The notes below the pieces were generated by a model. The model did no database searches. It was not told where the DNA came from and worked only from the letters and a program-made list of their open reading frames with translations. Below are positions 51,687 through 59,414 of a stretch of 64,000 nucleotides of DNA, one piece after another. Positions within the stretch are counted from its first letter, which is position 1, and the number at the start of each line of letters is the position of its first letter. The DNA is taken from positions 29,694-93,693 of the forward strand of contig NZ_KL544008.1 in the NCBI RefSeq assembly GCF_000712035.1. Reading direction: 5' to 3'. The position numbers and the translations under genes were made by a program. Source of the stretch: Salinicoccus luteus DSM 17002 (GTDB taxonomy: Bacteria > Bacillota > Bacilli > Staphylococcales > Salinicoccaceae).

Positions 51687-52458
51687 AGATACCGCACTCA
51701 CGATAGACACCATAACCATCCATGCTGAAGACACCATCCAGGATCTCATCGGCACCCTGATTGAAAAAAGTCTTGTCGCTCCCGATGTGGTGCATGATCT
51801 GACCATAAAGGGGTATGGAGATATTGAGAAAGGGCACCTCAGACTGTCCACGCTGTTCTCAAGCTCGGACAAGGCATATTTAAGCAATACACACATCAGC
51901 ATCACGCTGACCAGGAAAGCGGAAGCGGAGACGCTTGCGAACCAGACGCTGCTCGACTATTCGAAAGTCGTCCAGGCGGTGGAGAAGTACGACGAGGCAT
52001 TGGCGGCACTTGCGGTCCGGCCCGGGACGGTATTCTTCGTCCAGCAGGAGTCGGACCAGTACCTGCTGCGCCGGGAACTGTGGGGGATTGAAGTGTTCCA
52101 CTTCCGCACACAGTACGCTGAGGCCTTCCAGGAAGCGGAGCGGTCGCCGATCGTCACCATCGAGCTGAAGTCGCGGGATGCGCTGACCAGGGACGAGCTC
52201 AAGTGGGTGCGGACCATCATGTTCCCATCCCGCCACAAGCGCAATCCACTGATCCGTCTGAACCATCCGCCCATTTCCCAGGCACACATCGATGTCATCG
52301 CCACACTCATCCATCGCATGGTCGTCATCATGGGCAAATTCGAAGGGACGGCCACCCATCTTGAAAGCAATAACGCACATCTGCCGACATACGTACAATT
52401 GGGGTCGGAATGCTCCATCGGATATATAGAGAAGGCACAGCTCGAGGGCATCCGGTAA
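51664..52458 (+). CDS. Protein of unknown function coupled to the zincin gene
   Basis: 264 residues from a GTG start inside the 3' end of the zincin gene, with AAGGAGAGGG just upstream. Residues 1-82 alternate beta-like strands in a way that could be a ubiquitin-like beta-grasp fold (as in YukD/EsaB), but this is only a pattern impression. The rest is soluble and helical: VFFVQQESDQYLLRREL, RTIMFPSRHKRNPL, and THLESNNAHLPTYVQL. No transmembrane segment. It is likely a partner of the membrane protein with which its translation is coupled. Confidence 0.65.
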   Translation: MKLKVKIRDTALTIDTITIHAEDTIQDLIGTLIEKSLVAPDVVHDLTIKGYGDIEKGHLRLSTLFSSSDKAYLSNTHISITLTRKAEAETLANQTLLDYSKVVQAVEKYDEALAALAVRPGTVFFVQQESDQYLLRRELWGIEVFHFRTQYAEAFQEAERSPIVTIELKSRDALTRDELKWVRTIMFPSRHKRNPLIRLNHPPISQAHIDVIATLIHRMVVIMGKFEGTATHLESNNAHLPTYVQLGSECSIGYIEKAQLEGIR

Positions 52459-52535
52459 ATATTTGCCATATGGTGGGTTTACTGCCACTATGGACTGTAT
52501 ACACCTTTATTGTGGGTAATGTAAGGGAGAGTAAT

Positions 52536-52565
52536 ATGTCAAAAAAGCGGGTTGACTATCTATGA
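52536..52565 (+). CDS. Nine-codon leader peptide of marR-like gene
   Basis: ATG-TCA-AAA-AAG-CGG-GTT-GAC-TAT-CTA then TGA, encoding MSKKRVDYL. AGGGAGAG lies at a good distance upstream, whereas the marR ATG at 52562 has no Shine-Dalgarno of its own. The stop overlaps that ATG as ATGA, so the leader probably delivers ribosomes to marR. Confidence 0.5.
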   Translation: MSKKRVDYL

Positions 52566-52978
52566 GTAAATTGAACACACGGAATGTCTGCAGATACATC
52601 TATCTGCTCAACGCAAAAATCGACCATCTGGCCGAATTCAGGACGAAGAACGGACTCCTATCGAGGGAACAGCTGTACATCATCGAAATGGTGGCTGAAG
52701 AGCCGGGCATTACGCAGAAGACGCTCATCGGCCGCCTGAGGCGGGAACAGACTTCCATTTCCCGTGCCGTCCAGAAGCTTGTCGACCAGAACTACCTCAT
52801 CAAGCGCCAGCATCAGGATGATATGCGGGCTTCATACCTTCAAGTGACGGAGCAGGCGGTCGATGCACTGGATGAACTGGAGGAGAAGATCTGCAGCGTG
52901 ACGGACGATATACTCGAATCACTGGATCACGAGGATAAGCGGCGGCTGACCGATATTCTCCAAAAGATCCACATATAA
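52562..52978 (+). CDS. MarR-family transcription regulator
   Basis: 138 residues. A winged helix spans about 35-100: LSREQLYIIEMVAEEPGITQ, LRREQTSISRAVQKLVDQNY and the wing KRQHQDDMRASYLQVTEQ. Dimerisation helices lie at each end. The ligand and targets are unknown; the neighbours are a CotF-like pair converging on it and an upstream unknown operon. Translation seems to depend on the leader at 52536-52565. A shared bidirectional terminator follows. Confidence 0.88.
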   Translation: MSKLNTRNVCRYIYLLNAKIDHLAEFRTKNGLLSREQLYIIEMVAEEPGITQKTLIGRLRREQTSISRAVQKLVDQNYLIKRQHQDDMRASYLQVTEQAVDALDELEEKICSVTDDILESLDHEDKRRLTDILQKIHI

Positions 52979-52984
52979 TCGATA

Positions 52985-53019
52985 GGGCCCCCGAAACCTG
53001 TGTTCAGGTTTCGGGGGCC
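52985..53019. terminator. Bidirectional terminator between marR and the second CotF-like pair
   Basis: GGCCCCCGAAACCTG, loop TGTT, and its perfect complement. Confidence 0.8.
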
Positions 53020-53027
53020 TTCTGCAT

Positions 53028-53330
53028 CTATTTCTTGTCCTTCGAGAGCTTCTTTACGGTCTTCACTTTCTTCTTGTCGTGCTTGAGCTGGTCCTTGATG
53101 TCATGGGCGTAGTACATGCCGTTCTCCATCATGTAGTCGGCAATCCGCGCGTGCTGGTTGATCGCCTGCGTGAGCTGGCGCTTCAGCACATCCCGTACTT
53201 CCGGGGAGGCGGCTTCCGTCAGCGCCACAGCATATGTGCGGACAGCCGCCTTTGCCGTGACGAGCATTTCCGTCGCAATGAGTTCATCCCTGTTCTCTCC
53301 TGCTTTTTCAAGCATTTCCTCCATTTCCAT
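53028..53330 (-). CDS. CotF-like (spore coat F family) protein, copy 2
   Basis: 100 residues, closely related to copy 1 over its first 85 residues: RDELIATEMLVTAKAAVRTY, RDVLKRQLTQAINQHARIADYM, then HDIKDQLKHDKKKVKTVKKL. It lacks the acidic tail of copy 1. It is probably a soluble four-helix or ferritin-like protein of unknown role. AAAGGAG is 8 bases before the ATG. Its small partner gene lies just upstream. Confidence 0.82.
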   Translation of the reverse strand: MEMEEMLEKAGENRDELIATEMLVTAKAAVRTYAVALTEAASPEVRDVLKRQLTQAINQHARIADYMMENGMYYAHDIKDQLKHDKKKVKTVKKLSKDKK

Positions 53331-53358
53331 CTGTACATCTCCTTTTCATTGTTCCGCC

Positions 53359-53586
53359 CTAAGGCAGAAGCTCCTGAATTTCATCAATCGCTTTTTTGGA
53401 AATCTTGCGTTCCTTGCGGACGATTTCACGCAGCTTGGAATCCTCGGCGAGCGACTCCATCATCCCCGCTTTCAAGAGGGAAGCCTGTTTCACTGTCACG
53501 ACTTCATGGAGCTCGATTGTCTCATGCACAGCAAGGTCCGGCTTTTCTGCGCTTTTATTTTTCTTCTTATCCTTGTTCTTGGCCAT
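53359..53586 (-). CDS. Small CotF-partner protein, copy 2
   Basis: 75 residues: a very lysine-rich start (about 1-16), then DLAVHETIELHEVVTVKQAS, KAGMMESLAEDSKLREIVRKE and KKAIDEIQELLP, matching copy 1 residue for residue in most places. AGGAGG precedes the ATG at 53586. A strong SigB-type promoter lies at 53632-53656 on this strand. Confidence 0.78.
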   Translation of the reverse strand: MAKNKDKKKNKSAEKPDLAVHETIELHEVVTVKQASLLKAGMMESLAEDSKLREIVRKERKISKKAIDEIQELLP

Positions 53587-53631
53587 GTCCATCCTCCTTC
53601 GGCTTTGTCATATTGGCTGTTCAGTTATAGC

Positions 53632-53656
53632 TTACCCCGGGTACATGGATGTAAAC
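53632..53656 (-). promoter_or_regulatory. SigB-type promoter of the second CotF-like pair
   Basis: Minus strand: GTTTAC (53656-53651), 13 bases, GGGTAA (53637-53632), a close match to GTTTAA-N12-15-GGGWAW. Confidence 0.65.
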
Positions 53657-53686
53657 GCGCCATGAAAATAAGGCAGGATGTGTGTG

Positions 53687-53717
53687 TTGACATTGACGCT
53701 GCGTCACCGCCTATTAT
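53687..53717 (+). promoter_or_regulatory. MerR-type promoter with 19-bp spacer
   Basis: TTGACA (53687-53692), 19 bases, TATTAT (53712-53717). The spacer holds TGACGCTGCGTCA, a perfect 6-bp dyad around one base. An over-long spacer with a central dyad is diagnostic of MerR-activated promoters. Confidence 0.85.
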
Positions 53718-53737
53718 GAAGGGGAGGAGGGAGAATG

Positions 53738-54487
53738 ATGGAATATACGGTGAAGGCACTTGCGGATCTCGCCGGTGTGAGCAGACGGACACTCAGGTAC
53801 TATGACCAGATCGGGCTGCTTGCACCTGCCCGCATCAACAGTTCGGGCTACCGGATATATGGACGGGCGGAAGTTGACCGGCTGCAGCTCATCCTCTTCT
53901 ACAGGACGCTCGGTATCGCCCTGGATGAAATTGGGAAGATTATCGATGATCCGGAATTCGATGCGGCAGAAGCACTCAGAGCACACCATGCCGCACTCCT
54001 CGAAGAGCGTAGGGCGCTGGATCGGCTGATACGGAATGTGGAACGGACGATTGAAGCGAAGGAAGGAGGGATACACATGCGAGATAGGGAAAAGTTCGAA
54101 GGGTTGAAGCAGCGGAAGCTCGAGGAGAACGAAGCACAGTACGGTGCTGAAATCCGCGAAAAGTATGGCGAGGACACCGTCAGGGCATCCAACGAGAAAT
54201 GGATGGGCATGTCATCAGACGACTATGACAGGATGACGGCGATTGAAGCGGAACTCAAGGAAGTGCTGAAGGCGGCGGTGGATGCGCCATCTGAAGCACA
54301 TGCCAGGAAGGCCGCACAGCTGCACAAGGAATGGCTGATGTACACATGGAACGAATATTCCAAAGAAGCCCACCAGGGGCTCGCCGAGATGTATGTGACA
54401 GACGCACGCTTCAGGAAATACTATGATGACGTGGCGCCGGGTGCCGCAGAATTCCTGCGGGCTGCGATCGTGCAGCATGCGGAATAG
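53738..54487 (+). CDS. MerR-family regulator with TipAS domain
   Basis: 249 residues. A MerR DNA-binding head (YTVKALADLAGVSRRTLRYY, about 3-70) and coiled-coil dimer helix (about 75-112) lead to a C-terminal TipAS-like domain (about 140-249: HKEWLMYTW, GLAEMYVTDARFRKYYD). TipAS domains bind hydrophobic drugs, as in Mta and TipAL. Of two tandem ATGs, 53738 is better spaced from GGAGG. It probably activates its own promoter (53687-53717). No transporter gene is adjacent. Confidence 0.92.
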   Translation: MEYTVKALADLAGVSRRTLRYYDQIGLLAPARINSSGYRIYGRAEVDRLQLILFYRTLGIALDEIGKIIDDPEFDAAEALRAHHAALLEERRALDRLIRNVERTIEAKEGGIHMRDREKFEGLKQRKLEENEAQYGAEIREKYGEDTVRASNEKWMGMSSDDYDRMTAIEAELKEVLKAAVDAPSEAHARKAAQLHKEWLMYTWNEYSKEAHQGLAEMYVTDARFRKYYDDVAPGAAEFLRAAIVQHAE

Positions 54488-54503
54488 TACAAGTCAAAGA
54501 TGG

Positions 54504-54533
54504 ACCCGCCTCTCTTTTGGGAGGCGGGTCCTT
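54504..54533 (+). terminator. Terminator of merR
   Basis: GGACCCGCCTC and GGAGGCGGGTCC arms with a short loop, then TTTATT. Confidence 0.8.
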
Positions 54534-54645
54534 TATTCTGCCGTTAACTGTATTCTAAAGGACTTGTCACCATCCTCTAACCATCCTTTAATAATCCGCA
54601 TGTACATTTAAAACATGCAGGTAAGCACAGGAAAGGAGAATAAAC

Positions 54646-55383
54646 ATGGCACTTGAAGTTTTCAACCGCAGGGAAGTGAAGTATCTGATTCCTTTTGACA
54701 CGTATGAAACGATCGCCCGTGAAATTGCAGGGCATATGCGGTTCGACCGGTTCGGTACGGAAGGGAGGTACACCATCGTCAGTCTGTACTTCGATTCCGA
54801 AGATGGGAAGATCTATACGGAAACACGGAACAAACTCAGATTCCGCCAGAAACTGAGGCTCCGGGTCTATGACGATGCGGATCTCGCGAGCATGTCATTT
54901 CTTGAAGTGAAGCAGAAGTACAACAATGTGGTCAATAAACGGCGGACCGGATTGCCGCTGCAGTCGGCCTATGATTACATATACCAGGGCCGCGATGTGG
55001 TGGATACAGCCTCGAACAAGCAGATATTCAAAGAGGCGGACTACTTCAGGAACTTTTATGGTCTGGTGCCGCAGGTGGTCGTGAGCTATGACCGTCAGGC
55101 CTTCCACGGCATCGAGGAAAATGATCTCCGGGTAACGTTCGACTACAACCTGCGCTGCCGTTCGGATGATCTGAACATCGAAAATGGCCCGCACGGCACC
55201 CACTTCATCGACCGGAACCTCGTCGTGATGGAAGTGAAGATGTCGACGAGCATCCCGCTGTGGCTGACGGAGATTCTGTCCGCCCATGGTCTGAAGAAGG
55301 AAGGCGTATCCAAGTTCTGCACCAGCATCGACGTTGAAACCAAAGGCATCGAACATGCCGTAAATGAGAAAAGGATGGGATAA
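54646..55383 (+). CDS. VTC-domain protein (polyphosphate polymerase-like)
   Basis: 245 residues of the VTC/CYTH-related tunnel fold. Basic and acidic strands line the channel: FNRREVKYLI, LRFRQKLRLRVY, FLEVKQKY, VVVSYDRQAF, RVTFDYNLR and VMEVKMS. Bacterial VTC-domain proteins occur next to DUF4956 membrane proteins, as here. In yeast the domain makes polyphosphate from ATP; the bacterial product is uncertain. AAGGAG precedes the ATG. The stop is 2 bases from the next start. Confidence 0.88.
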   Translation: MALEVFNRREVKYLIPFDTYETIAREIAGHMRFDRFGTEGRYTIVSLYFDSEDGKIYTETRNKLRFRQKLRLRVYDDADLASMSFLEVKQKYNNVVNKRRTGLPLQSAYDYIYQGRDVVDTASNKQIFKEADYFRNFYGLVPQVVVSYDRQAFHGIEENDLRVTFDYNLRCRSDDLNIENGPHGTHFIDRNLVVMEVKMSTSIPLWLTEILSAHGLKKEGVSKFCTSIDVETKGIEHAVNEKRMG

Positions 55384-55385
55384 CA

Positions 55386-56075
55386 ATGAATGAATTTGTA
55401 CAGCAATATTTTGAAATCGGCAATGAAACGACGACGTTTACAGTCATCGAGCTTCTGCTCGCAATCATCCTGAGTGCCATATTGAGCACGGTGGTGACGC
55501 TGGTCTACAAGTGGACCCACCACGGTGTGAACTACTCGCAGTCCTACGTCCAGACGGTCGTCATCATGAGTGTCGTCGTCGCCATCATCATGATCGTCAT
55601 CGGCAACAACGTCGCGGTCGCATTCGGCCTTGTCGGCGCGTTCTCCATCATCAGGTTCAGGAGCGCCATGAGCGATCCGAAGGACATAGCCTTCATCTTC
55701 TTCGGCATGGTCGTCGGGATCGCATGCGGCCTCGGATTCTACCTGCTTGCCGTCATATTCACGGCCCTCATGAGCCTGATCATCGGATTGATGCATAAGA
55801 CCGACTACGGCAGCAAGGGGTCCGATGAGAAGGTGCTCAAGATCACCGTGCCTGAAAACATGCATTTCGAAGGGGCGTTCGATGACGTCTTCCGCCAACA
55901 CCTCGAACAGAACGAGCTCGTCAACATCGAAACGACGAACCTCGGCACGATGTATATGCTCGAGTACAGGGTGCGCACGAAGAAGGAGACCCGGGACAAG
56001 ACGCTGATGGACGCCATCCGGGTGAAGAATGCCAATATGAAGGTGACGCTGAATGTATCGAAACTCGGGTACTAG
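55386..56075 (+). CDS. DUF4956 membrane protein, partner of the VTC protein
   Basis: 229 residues: about four helices in residues 20-135, including VAVAFGLVGAFSIIRFRSAM, the characteristic DUF4956 motif, then a soluble C-terminal domain of about 85 residues. It lies 2 bases after the VTC-domain gene and is surely co-translated. By analogy with the yeast VTC complex it may form the membrane part that accepts or translocates the polymer. That is inference from pairing only. Confidence 0.85.
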   Translation: MNEFVQQYFEIGNETTTFTVIELLLAIILSAILSTVVTLVYKWTHHGVNYSQSYVQTVVIMSVVVAIIMIVIGNNVAVAFGLVGAFSIIRFRSAMSDPKDIAFIFFGMVVGIACGLGFYLLAVIFTALMSLIIGLMHKTDYGSKGSDEKVLKITVPENMHFEGAFDDVFRQHLEQNELVNIETTNLGTMYMLEYRVRTKKETRDKTLMDAIRVKNANMKVTLNVSKLGY

Positions 56076-56085
56076 CATGAAAAAG

Positions 56086-56117
56086 AGAGCAGGAGACTTT
56101 GTCTCCTGCTCCCTTTA
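56086..56117. terminator. Terminator after the VTC-DUF4956 operon
   Basis: AGCAGGAGAC, TTT, GTCTCCTGCT. It may also serve the convergent thiZ gene. Confidence 0.8.
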
Positions 56118-56120
56118 TAT

Positions 56121-56879
56121 TCAGTCTTCCACATCACTTGTCCGAAGCATATGATAGATGTCGCGCTTGAGCCTGGTAAATTCCTCATCGAGGATGATGT
56201 CATGGTCGCGCGGCCGCTCGAACGGCACCTCGATTTCACGCGCGATGCGGGCGGGCTTGTCCGAGAGGACGAGTATCCGGTCGGACATGTAGAGGGCCTC
56301 TTCGATGCTGTGGGTGATGAAGAGGACGGAACGGCGGTCCATCTCCCAGATCTTGAGCAGCCAGTCCTGCATGTCGAGGCGGGTGAGTTCATCGAGTGCC
56401 CCGAATGGTTCATCCAGCAGCATCAGCTCCTGCGGGCTGAGCAGGGAACGGATGAAGGCGACGCGCTGCCGCATGCCGCCGGACAGCGTATTCGGATAGG
56501 ATTTTTCATACCCTTCGAGTCCGGCACGCTGGAGCCACCGGCGGGCGGTTTCCTTGTCGACATCGCCGGTGATTTCCTGGACGAGGACGACATTGTCCTC
56601 GATCGTCCGCCATGGCAGCAGGGAATCCTGCTGGGGCAGGTAGCTGATGTTGCCGCGGGTGCCGTTGACCCGTGCGCCATCGATGTAGATGTCACCCGCG
56701 TCTGGTGCGTACAGGCCGCCGATCAGGTTGAAGATCGTACTCTTGCCGCTGCCCGACGGGCCGAGCAGGGTGACGAATTCACCGTCGGCGACATCAAGGG
56801 ACAGGTTATCCAGCACATGGACCCCGTTCCCGTCATTGAACTTGTGCGTGAGGTTTCTGACCTCGAGCTTATTCGTCAT
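56121..56879 (-). CDS. thiZ: ABC transporter ATPase ThiZ (thiamine precursor uptake)
   Basis: 252 residues. Walker A GPSGSGKST (about 41-49), signature LSGGMRQRVAF and Walker B LMLLDEPFGALDE are present. It is the NitT/TauT-like class. The ATG at 56879 overlaps the permease stop by 11 bases, with GGGGG upstream. It is third in an operon led by the binding protein and a TPP riboswitch, which supports import of a thiamine pyrimidine precursor. Confidence 0.9.
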   Translation of the reverse strand: MTNKLEVRNLTHKFNDGNGVHVLDNLSLDVADGEFVTLLGPSGSGKSTIFNLIGGLYAPDAGDIYIDGARVNGTRGNISYLPQQDSLLPWRTIEDNVVLVQEITGDVDKETARRWLQRAGLEGYEKSYPNTLSGGMRQRVAFIRSLLSPQELMLLDEPFGALDELTRLDMQDWLLKIWEMDRRSVLFITHSIEEALYMSDRILVLSDKPARIAREIEVPFERPRDHDIILDEEFTRLKRDIYHMLRTSDVED

Positions 56880-57651
56880 CCCGATTTGCCCCCTTCCTGT
56901 CCGTATCCCATGGTACGAGCCATTTTTCAAGCAGCATGATGAAGCCGAAGAGAATCAGGCTGATCGCCATGATGACGAATATGGCGACGAATACCTGGTC
57001 CGTCCGGAAAGCGGAGGAGGCGACCGTCATGAAGACGCCGAGCCCCTCCTGTGCACCGAGCCATTCCGCGATGACGGCACCCATCACACTGTATGTCGCT
57101 GAAATCTTGAGTCCTGAAAAGAAGTAGGGCAGGGCACTCGGCCACTCCAGTTTGAAGAAGACCTGCCGGCGCGATGCCCCAATCATCTGCATATAGTTGA
57201 GCAGCGTCGGATTGGTCTGCCTGAACCCGTCGATCAGGGATACCGCGACGGGGAAGAAGCAGACGAGCGTGATGATCAGTATCTTCGGCAGCGTACCGAA
57301 GCCGAACCACAGCACAAGCAGCGGTGCCAGGGCGATGATCGGCACATTCTGCGAGAGGATCATCAGCGGGTAGATGCTCTGCTTGGCCCTTGGCATCAGG
57401 TGGAGCAGTATGGCCAGCACGAGCCCCACGGTCACACCGATGGCGAACCCACCGAGCGCAATCTGTATGGTCGACAGGCTGTGCGACCATATACGCGGGT
57501 AGATTTCCATGCCTTCCTGGATGATCTGGACGGGACTTGGCAGAATCCATGTACGGATATCAAAAAGTGTGGCGGCCAACTGCCAAATCACCAGTATGGC
57601 GAGTATCGCAAGGAGTGGGGGAATCACACTCCAGGATGAAATTCGTCGCAT
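56869..57651 (-). CDS. thiX: ABC transporter permease ThiX
   Basis: 260 residues with about six helices of the SsuC/TauC-like permease class. The EAA loop reads MIGASRRQVFFKLEWPSALPYFFSGL. It forms the membrane channel for ThiYZ. The gene starts 19 bases after thiY and overlaps thiZ. The N-terminus begins MRRISSWSVIPPLLAI with one helix. Confidence 0.9.
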   Translation of the reverse strand: MRRISSWSVIPPLLAILAILVIWQLAATLFDIRTWILPSPVQIIQEGMEIYPRIWSHSLSTIQIALGGFAIGVTVGLVLAILLHLMPRAKQSIYPLMILSQNVPIIALAPLLVLWFGFGTLPKILIITLVCFFPVAVSLIDGFRQTNPTLLNYMQMIGASRRQVFFKLEWPSALPYFFSGLKISATYSVMGAVIAEWLGAQEGLGVFMTVASSAFRTDQVFVAIFVIMAISLILFGFIMLLEKWLVPWDTDRKGANRDDE

Positions 57652-57670
57652 TCGCTATTCCTCCAATTCA

Positions 57671-58660
57671 CTACCCGCCGGGCAGAAATTCATTCGTGAA
57701 TGCCTGCTCGACATCGAGTTCGGATTCGATCAGGCCGCTTTCATACATCCAGTTCATATAATTCTCCCAGACGTCCTCCTCCTGATGGCCCCAATAGGGT
57801 GCATCACCCTGATAGACATCCGTCAGCCATTCCTGGCTGGCCATGACGAGTTCCTCGTCAAGATCCGGTTCTGCAGCCAGCAGGTGTTCCGCTGCAGCTT
57901 CGGGCTGATCCATCGCAAACTGGTAGCCTTCCGCCGTCGCCCGGGTGAACGCTTCAACGGTTTCAGAGTCGTTTTCGAGCATCTCTTCATTTGTGATCAG
58001 TACAGGCGTATAGAAGTTGAGCGCATCGGAGTACTCGGTGAAATCGATCGTGTTGAGCGGGAAGTCGCGCAGTTCAGCTTCGACACCCGTCCAGCCGTAG
58101 TAGATCCATGCAAAGTCGACATCGCGCTGTACGGCGGTGAAGAAGTCCGTATCCCCGATGTTGATGATATCGACATTCTCAATATCGGCATCATCCGCCT
58201 GCATGATGGAGGCGATGGTCTCCTCCTCAATCGGTGAACCGTATCCGCCGTACGTATGCCCCTCGAGGTCTGATGGCGTCTCGAGGCCATACTCTTTTGG
58301 AGAGGCGAGGACGGATGTATTATCCTGTATGATGGCAGCAAGCGAGACGATTGATACATCCTGCAGGCGTGCCTGCGTGACGTTCTCCTGGGCGCTGACG
58401 CCGAAGTCCCCGTTGCCCGTCGCAACAGTCTGTTCCGCACCGGCTTCACCCGGCAGGACGATTTCGACATCAAGTCCCCGGTCCTCATAGTAGCCCTCCG
58501 CCTGTGCGGCATAGATGCCCGTATGGTTCGTATTCGGTGTCCAGTCGAGCACGAAGGTGACTTCAGTCAATCCTTCGTCCCCCGACTGGTTCCCGTCTTC
58601 ATTTCCGCCGCATGCTGCGAGCAGGAGGACGAGTATGGACGGCAATAATAGTTTCTTCAT
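57671..58660 (-). CDS. thiY: Pyrimidine-precursor binding lipoprotein ThiY
   Basis: 329 residues. A lipoprotein signal ends in the lipobox L-L-A-A-C. The mature part starts with an acidic Gly/Asn linker and then TEVTFVLDWTPNTNHTGIYA, the THI5/NMT1-like N-terminus typical of ThiY. It binds formyl-aminopyrimidine-type thiamine precursors outside the membrane. I chose the ATG at 58660, because the long upstream extension in the same frame runs through the riboswitch. GAGAGGAG lies about 11 bases before it. Confidence 0.9.
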   Translation of the reverse strand: MKKLLLPSILVLLLAACGGNEDGNQSGDEGLTEVTFVLDWTPNTNHTGIYAAQAEGYYEDRGLDVEIVLPGEAGAEQTVATGNGDFGVSAQENVTQARLQDVSIVSLAAIIQDNTSVLASPKEYGLETPSDLEGHTYGGYGSPIEEETIASIMQADDADIENVDIINIGDTDFFTAVQRDVDFAWIYYGWTGVEAELRDFPLNTIDFTEYSDALNFYTPVLITNEEMLENDSETVEAFTRATAEGYQFAMDQPEAAAEHLLAAEPDLDEELVMASQEWLTDVYQGDAPYWGHQEEDVWENYMNWMYESGLIESELDVEQAFTNEFLPGG

Positions 58661-58721
58661 AAATGGAAAACTCCTCTCGAAATGGTGGTGTCCCATACCG
58701 CATTCTTCATAAAATGGGTAC

Positions 58722-58756
58722 AAAAAAACACCTTCCTTATCTGGAGGCGTCAAAGA
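58722..58756 (-). terminator. Terminator between the TPP aptamer and thiY
   Basis: Minus strand ACGCCTCC pairs with GGAAGGTGT (one mismatch, one wobble), followed by T7. This is the expression platform of the riboswitch. Confidence 0.75.
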
Positions 58757-58796
58757 GCTGCAGGTGGGGTATACGGGTGCCGCATAGCCACTGCAC

Positions 58797-58869
58797 ATTC
58801 CCTACGCTGGTATTATCCAGATCAGGTCAAAGGGTCAGGTGTCACCTTCTCAGCCATGATGGCTCCCCT
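58797..58869 (-). ncRNA. TPP riboswitch (THI element)
   Basis: Minus strand: GGGGAGCC, GGCTGAGAAGG, ACCCTTTGACCTGATCTGGA, and TAATACCAGCGTAGGGAA. These are the conserved segments of the TPP aptamer in order. High TPP should favour the terminator at 58722-58756 and switch off thiYXZ. Confidence 0.97.
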
Positions 58870-58938
58870 ATGCTGTTTCTATTCATTTTGCACATCCATT
58901 ATATCATGGACACTTTTCATGTCCAAACGGTTATTTAA

Positions 58939-58973
58939 AAACACCCGGACAGCAGGATGCCGTCCAGGTGTCG
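58939..58973 (-). terminator. Terminator of the lcpB-DUF2538-GNAT operon
   Basis: Minus strand ACACCTGGACGG pairs with CCGTCCGGGTGT-like arm around a 9-base loop, then T5. Confidence 0.75.
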
Positions 58974-58981
58974 ATCACTGT

Positions 58982-59404
58982 CTACAGTGCCTTCTCCATA
59001 TACACATGCGGAATGCCCGCATCCTCGAATTCATCGGAGGAGACGGTGTATCCGAGCTTCTTGTAGAAGTCGATCGCATGCACCTGCGCACCGAGCTTGG
59101 CCCGGGTATAGCCGGCTTCCCGGGCATGCTCGTGGACGAATTCCATCAGCTTGAGTCCGAGCTTCCTGCCGCGCTCCTCGGGCAGTACGGCCATGCGTTC
59201 GACCTTGATCATGTCGTCTGACGCTGGGCGGTATCTGACCGTGCCGATCGGCTCGTCATCAATCAGCAGGATATGTGTCGCTGTGTCCTCAAATTCATCC
59301 ACTTCACGGTCCATCGGGACGTTCTGCTCCTCGACGAAGACGCGCTTTCTGATTTCAAGGCACTGGTTGTACAGGATGTTGTTGTCAGCCACTTTGATTT
59401 CCAT
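58982..59404 (-). CDS. GNAT-family N-acetyltransferase
   Basis: 140 residues. The acetyl-CoA motif reads VERMAVLPEERGRKLGLKLM (R/Q-x-x-G-x-G/A variant), with LGAQVHAIDFYKKLGY in the C-terminal strand. The start LYNQCLEIRKRVFVEEQNVP resembles the ElaA/YjcF-like group. The substrate is unknown. AAGGAGG precedes the ATG at 59404. It is third in an operon with lcpB and a DUF2538 gene, 10 bases apart. Confidence 0.88.
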   Translation of the reverse strand: MEIKVADNNILYNQCLEIRKRVFVEEQNVPMDREVDEFEDTATHILLIDDEPIGTVRYRPASDDMIKVERMAVLPEERGRKLGLKLMEFVHEHAREAGYTRAKLGAQVHAIDFYKKLGYTVSSDEFEDAGIPHVYMEKAL

Positions 59405-59414
59405 GGAATCCTCC

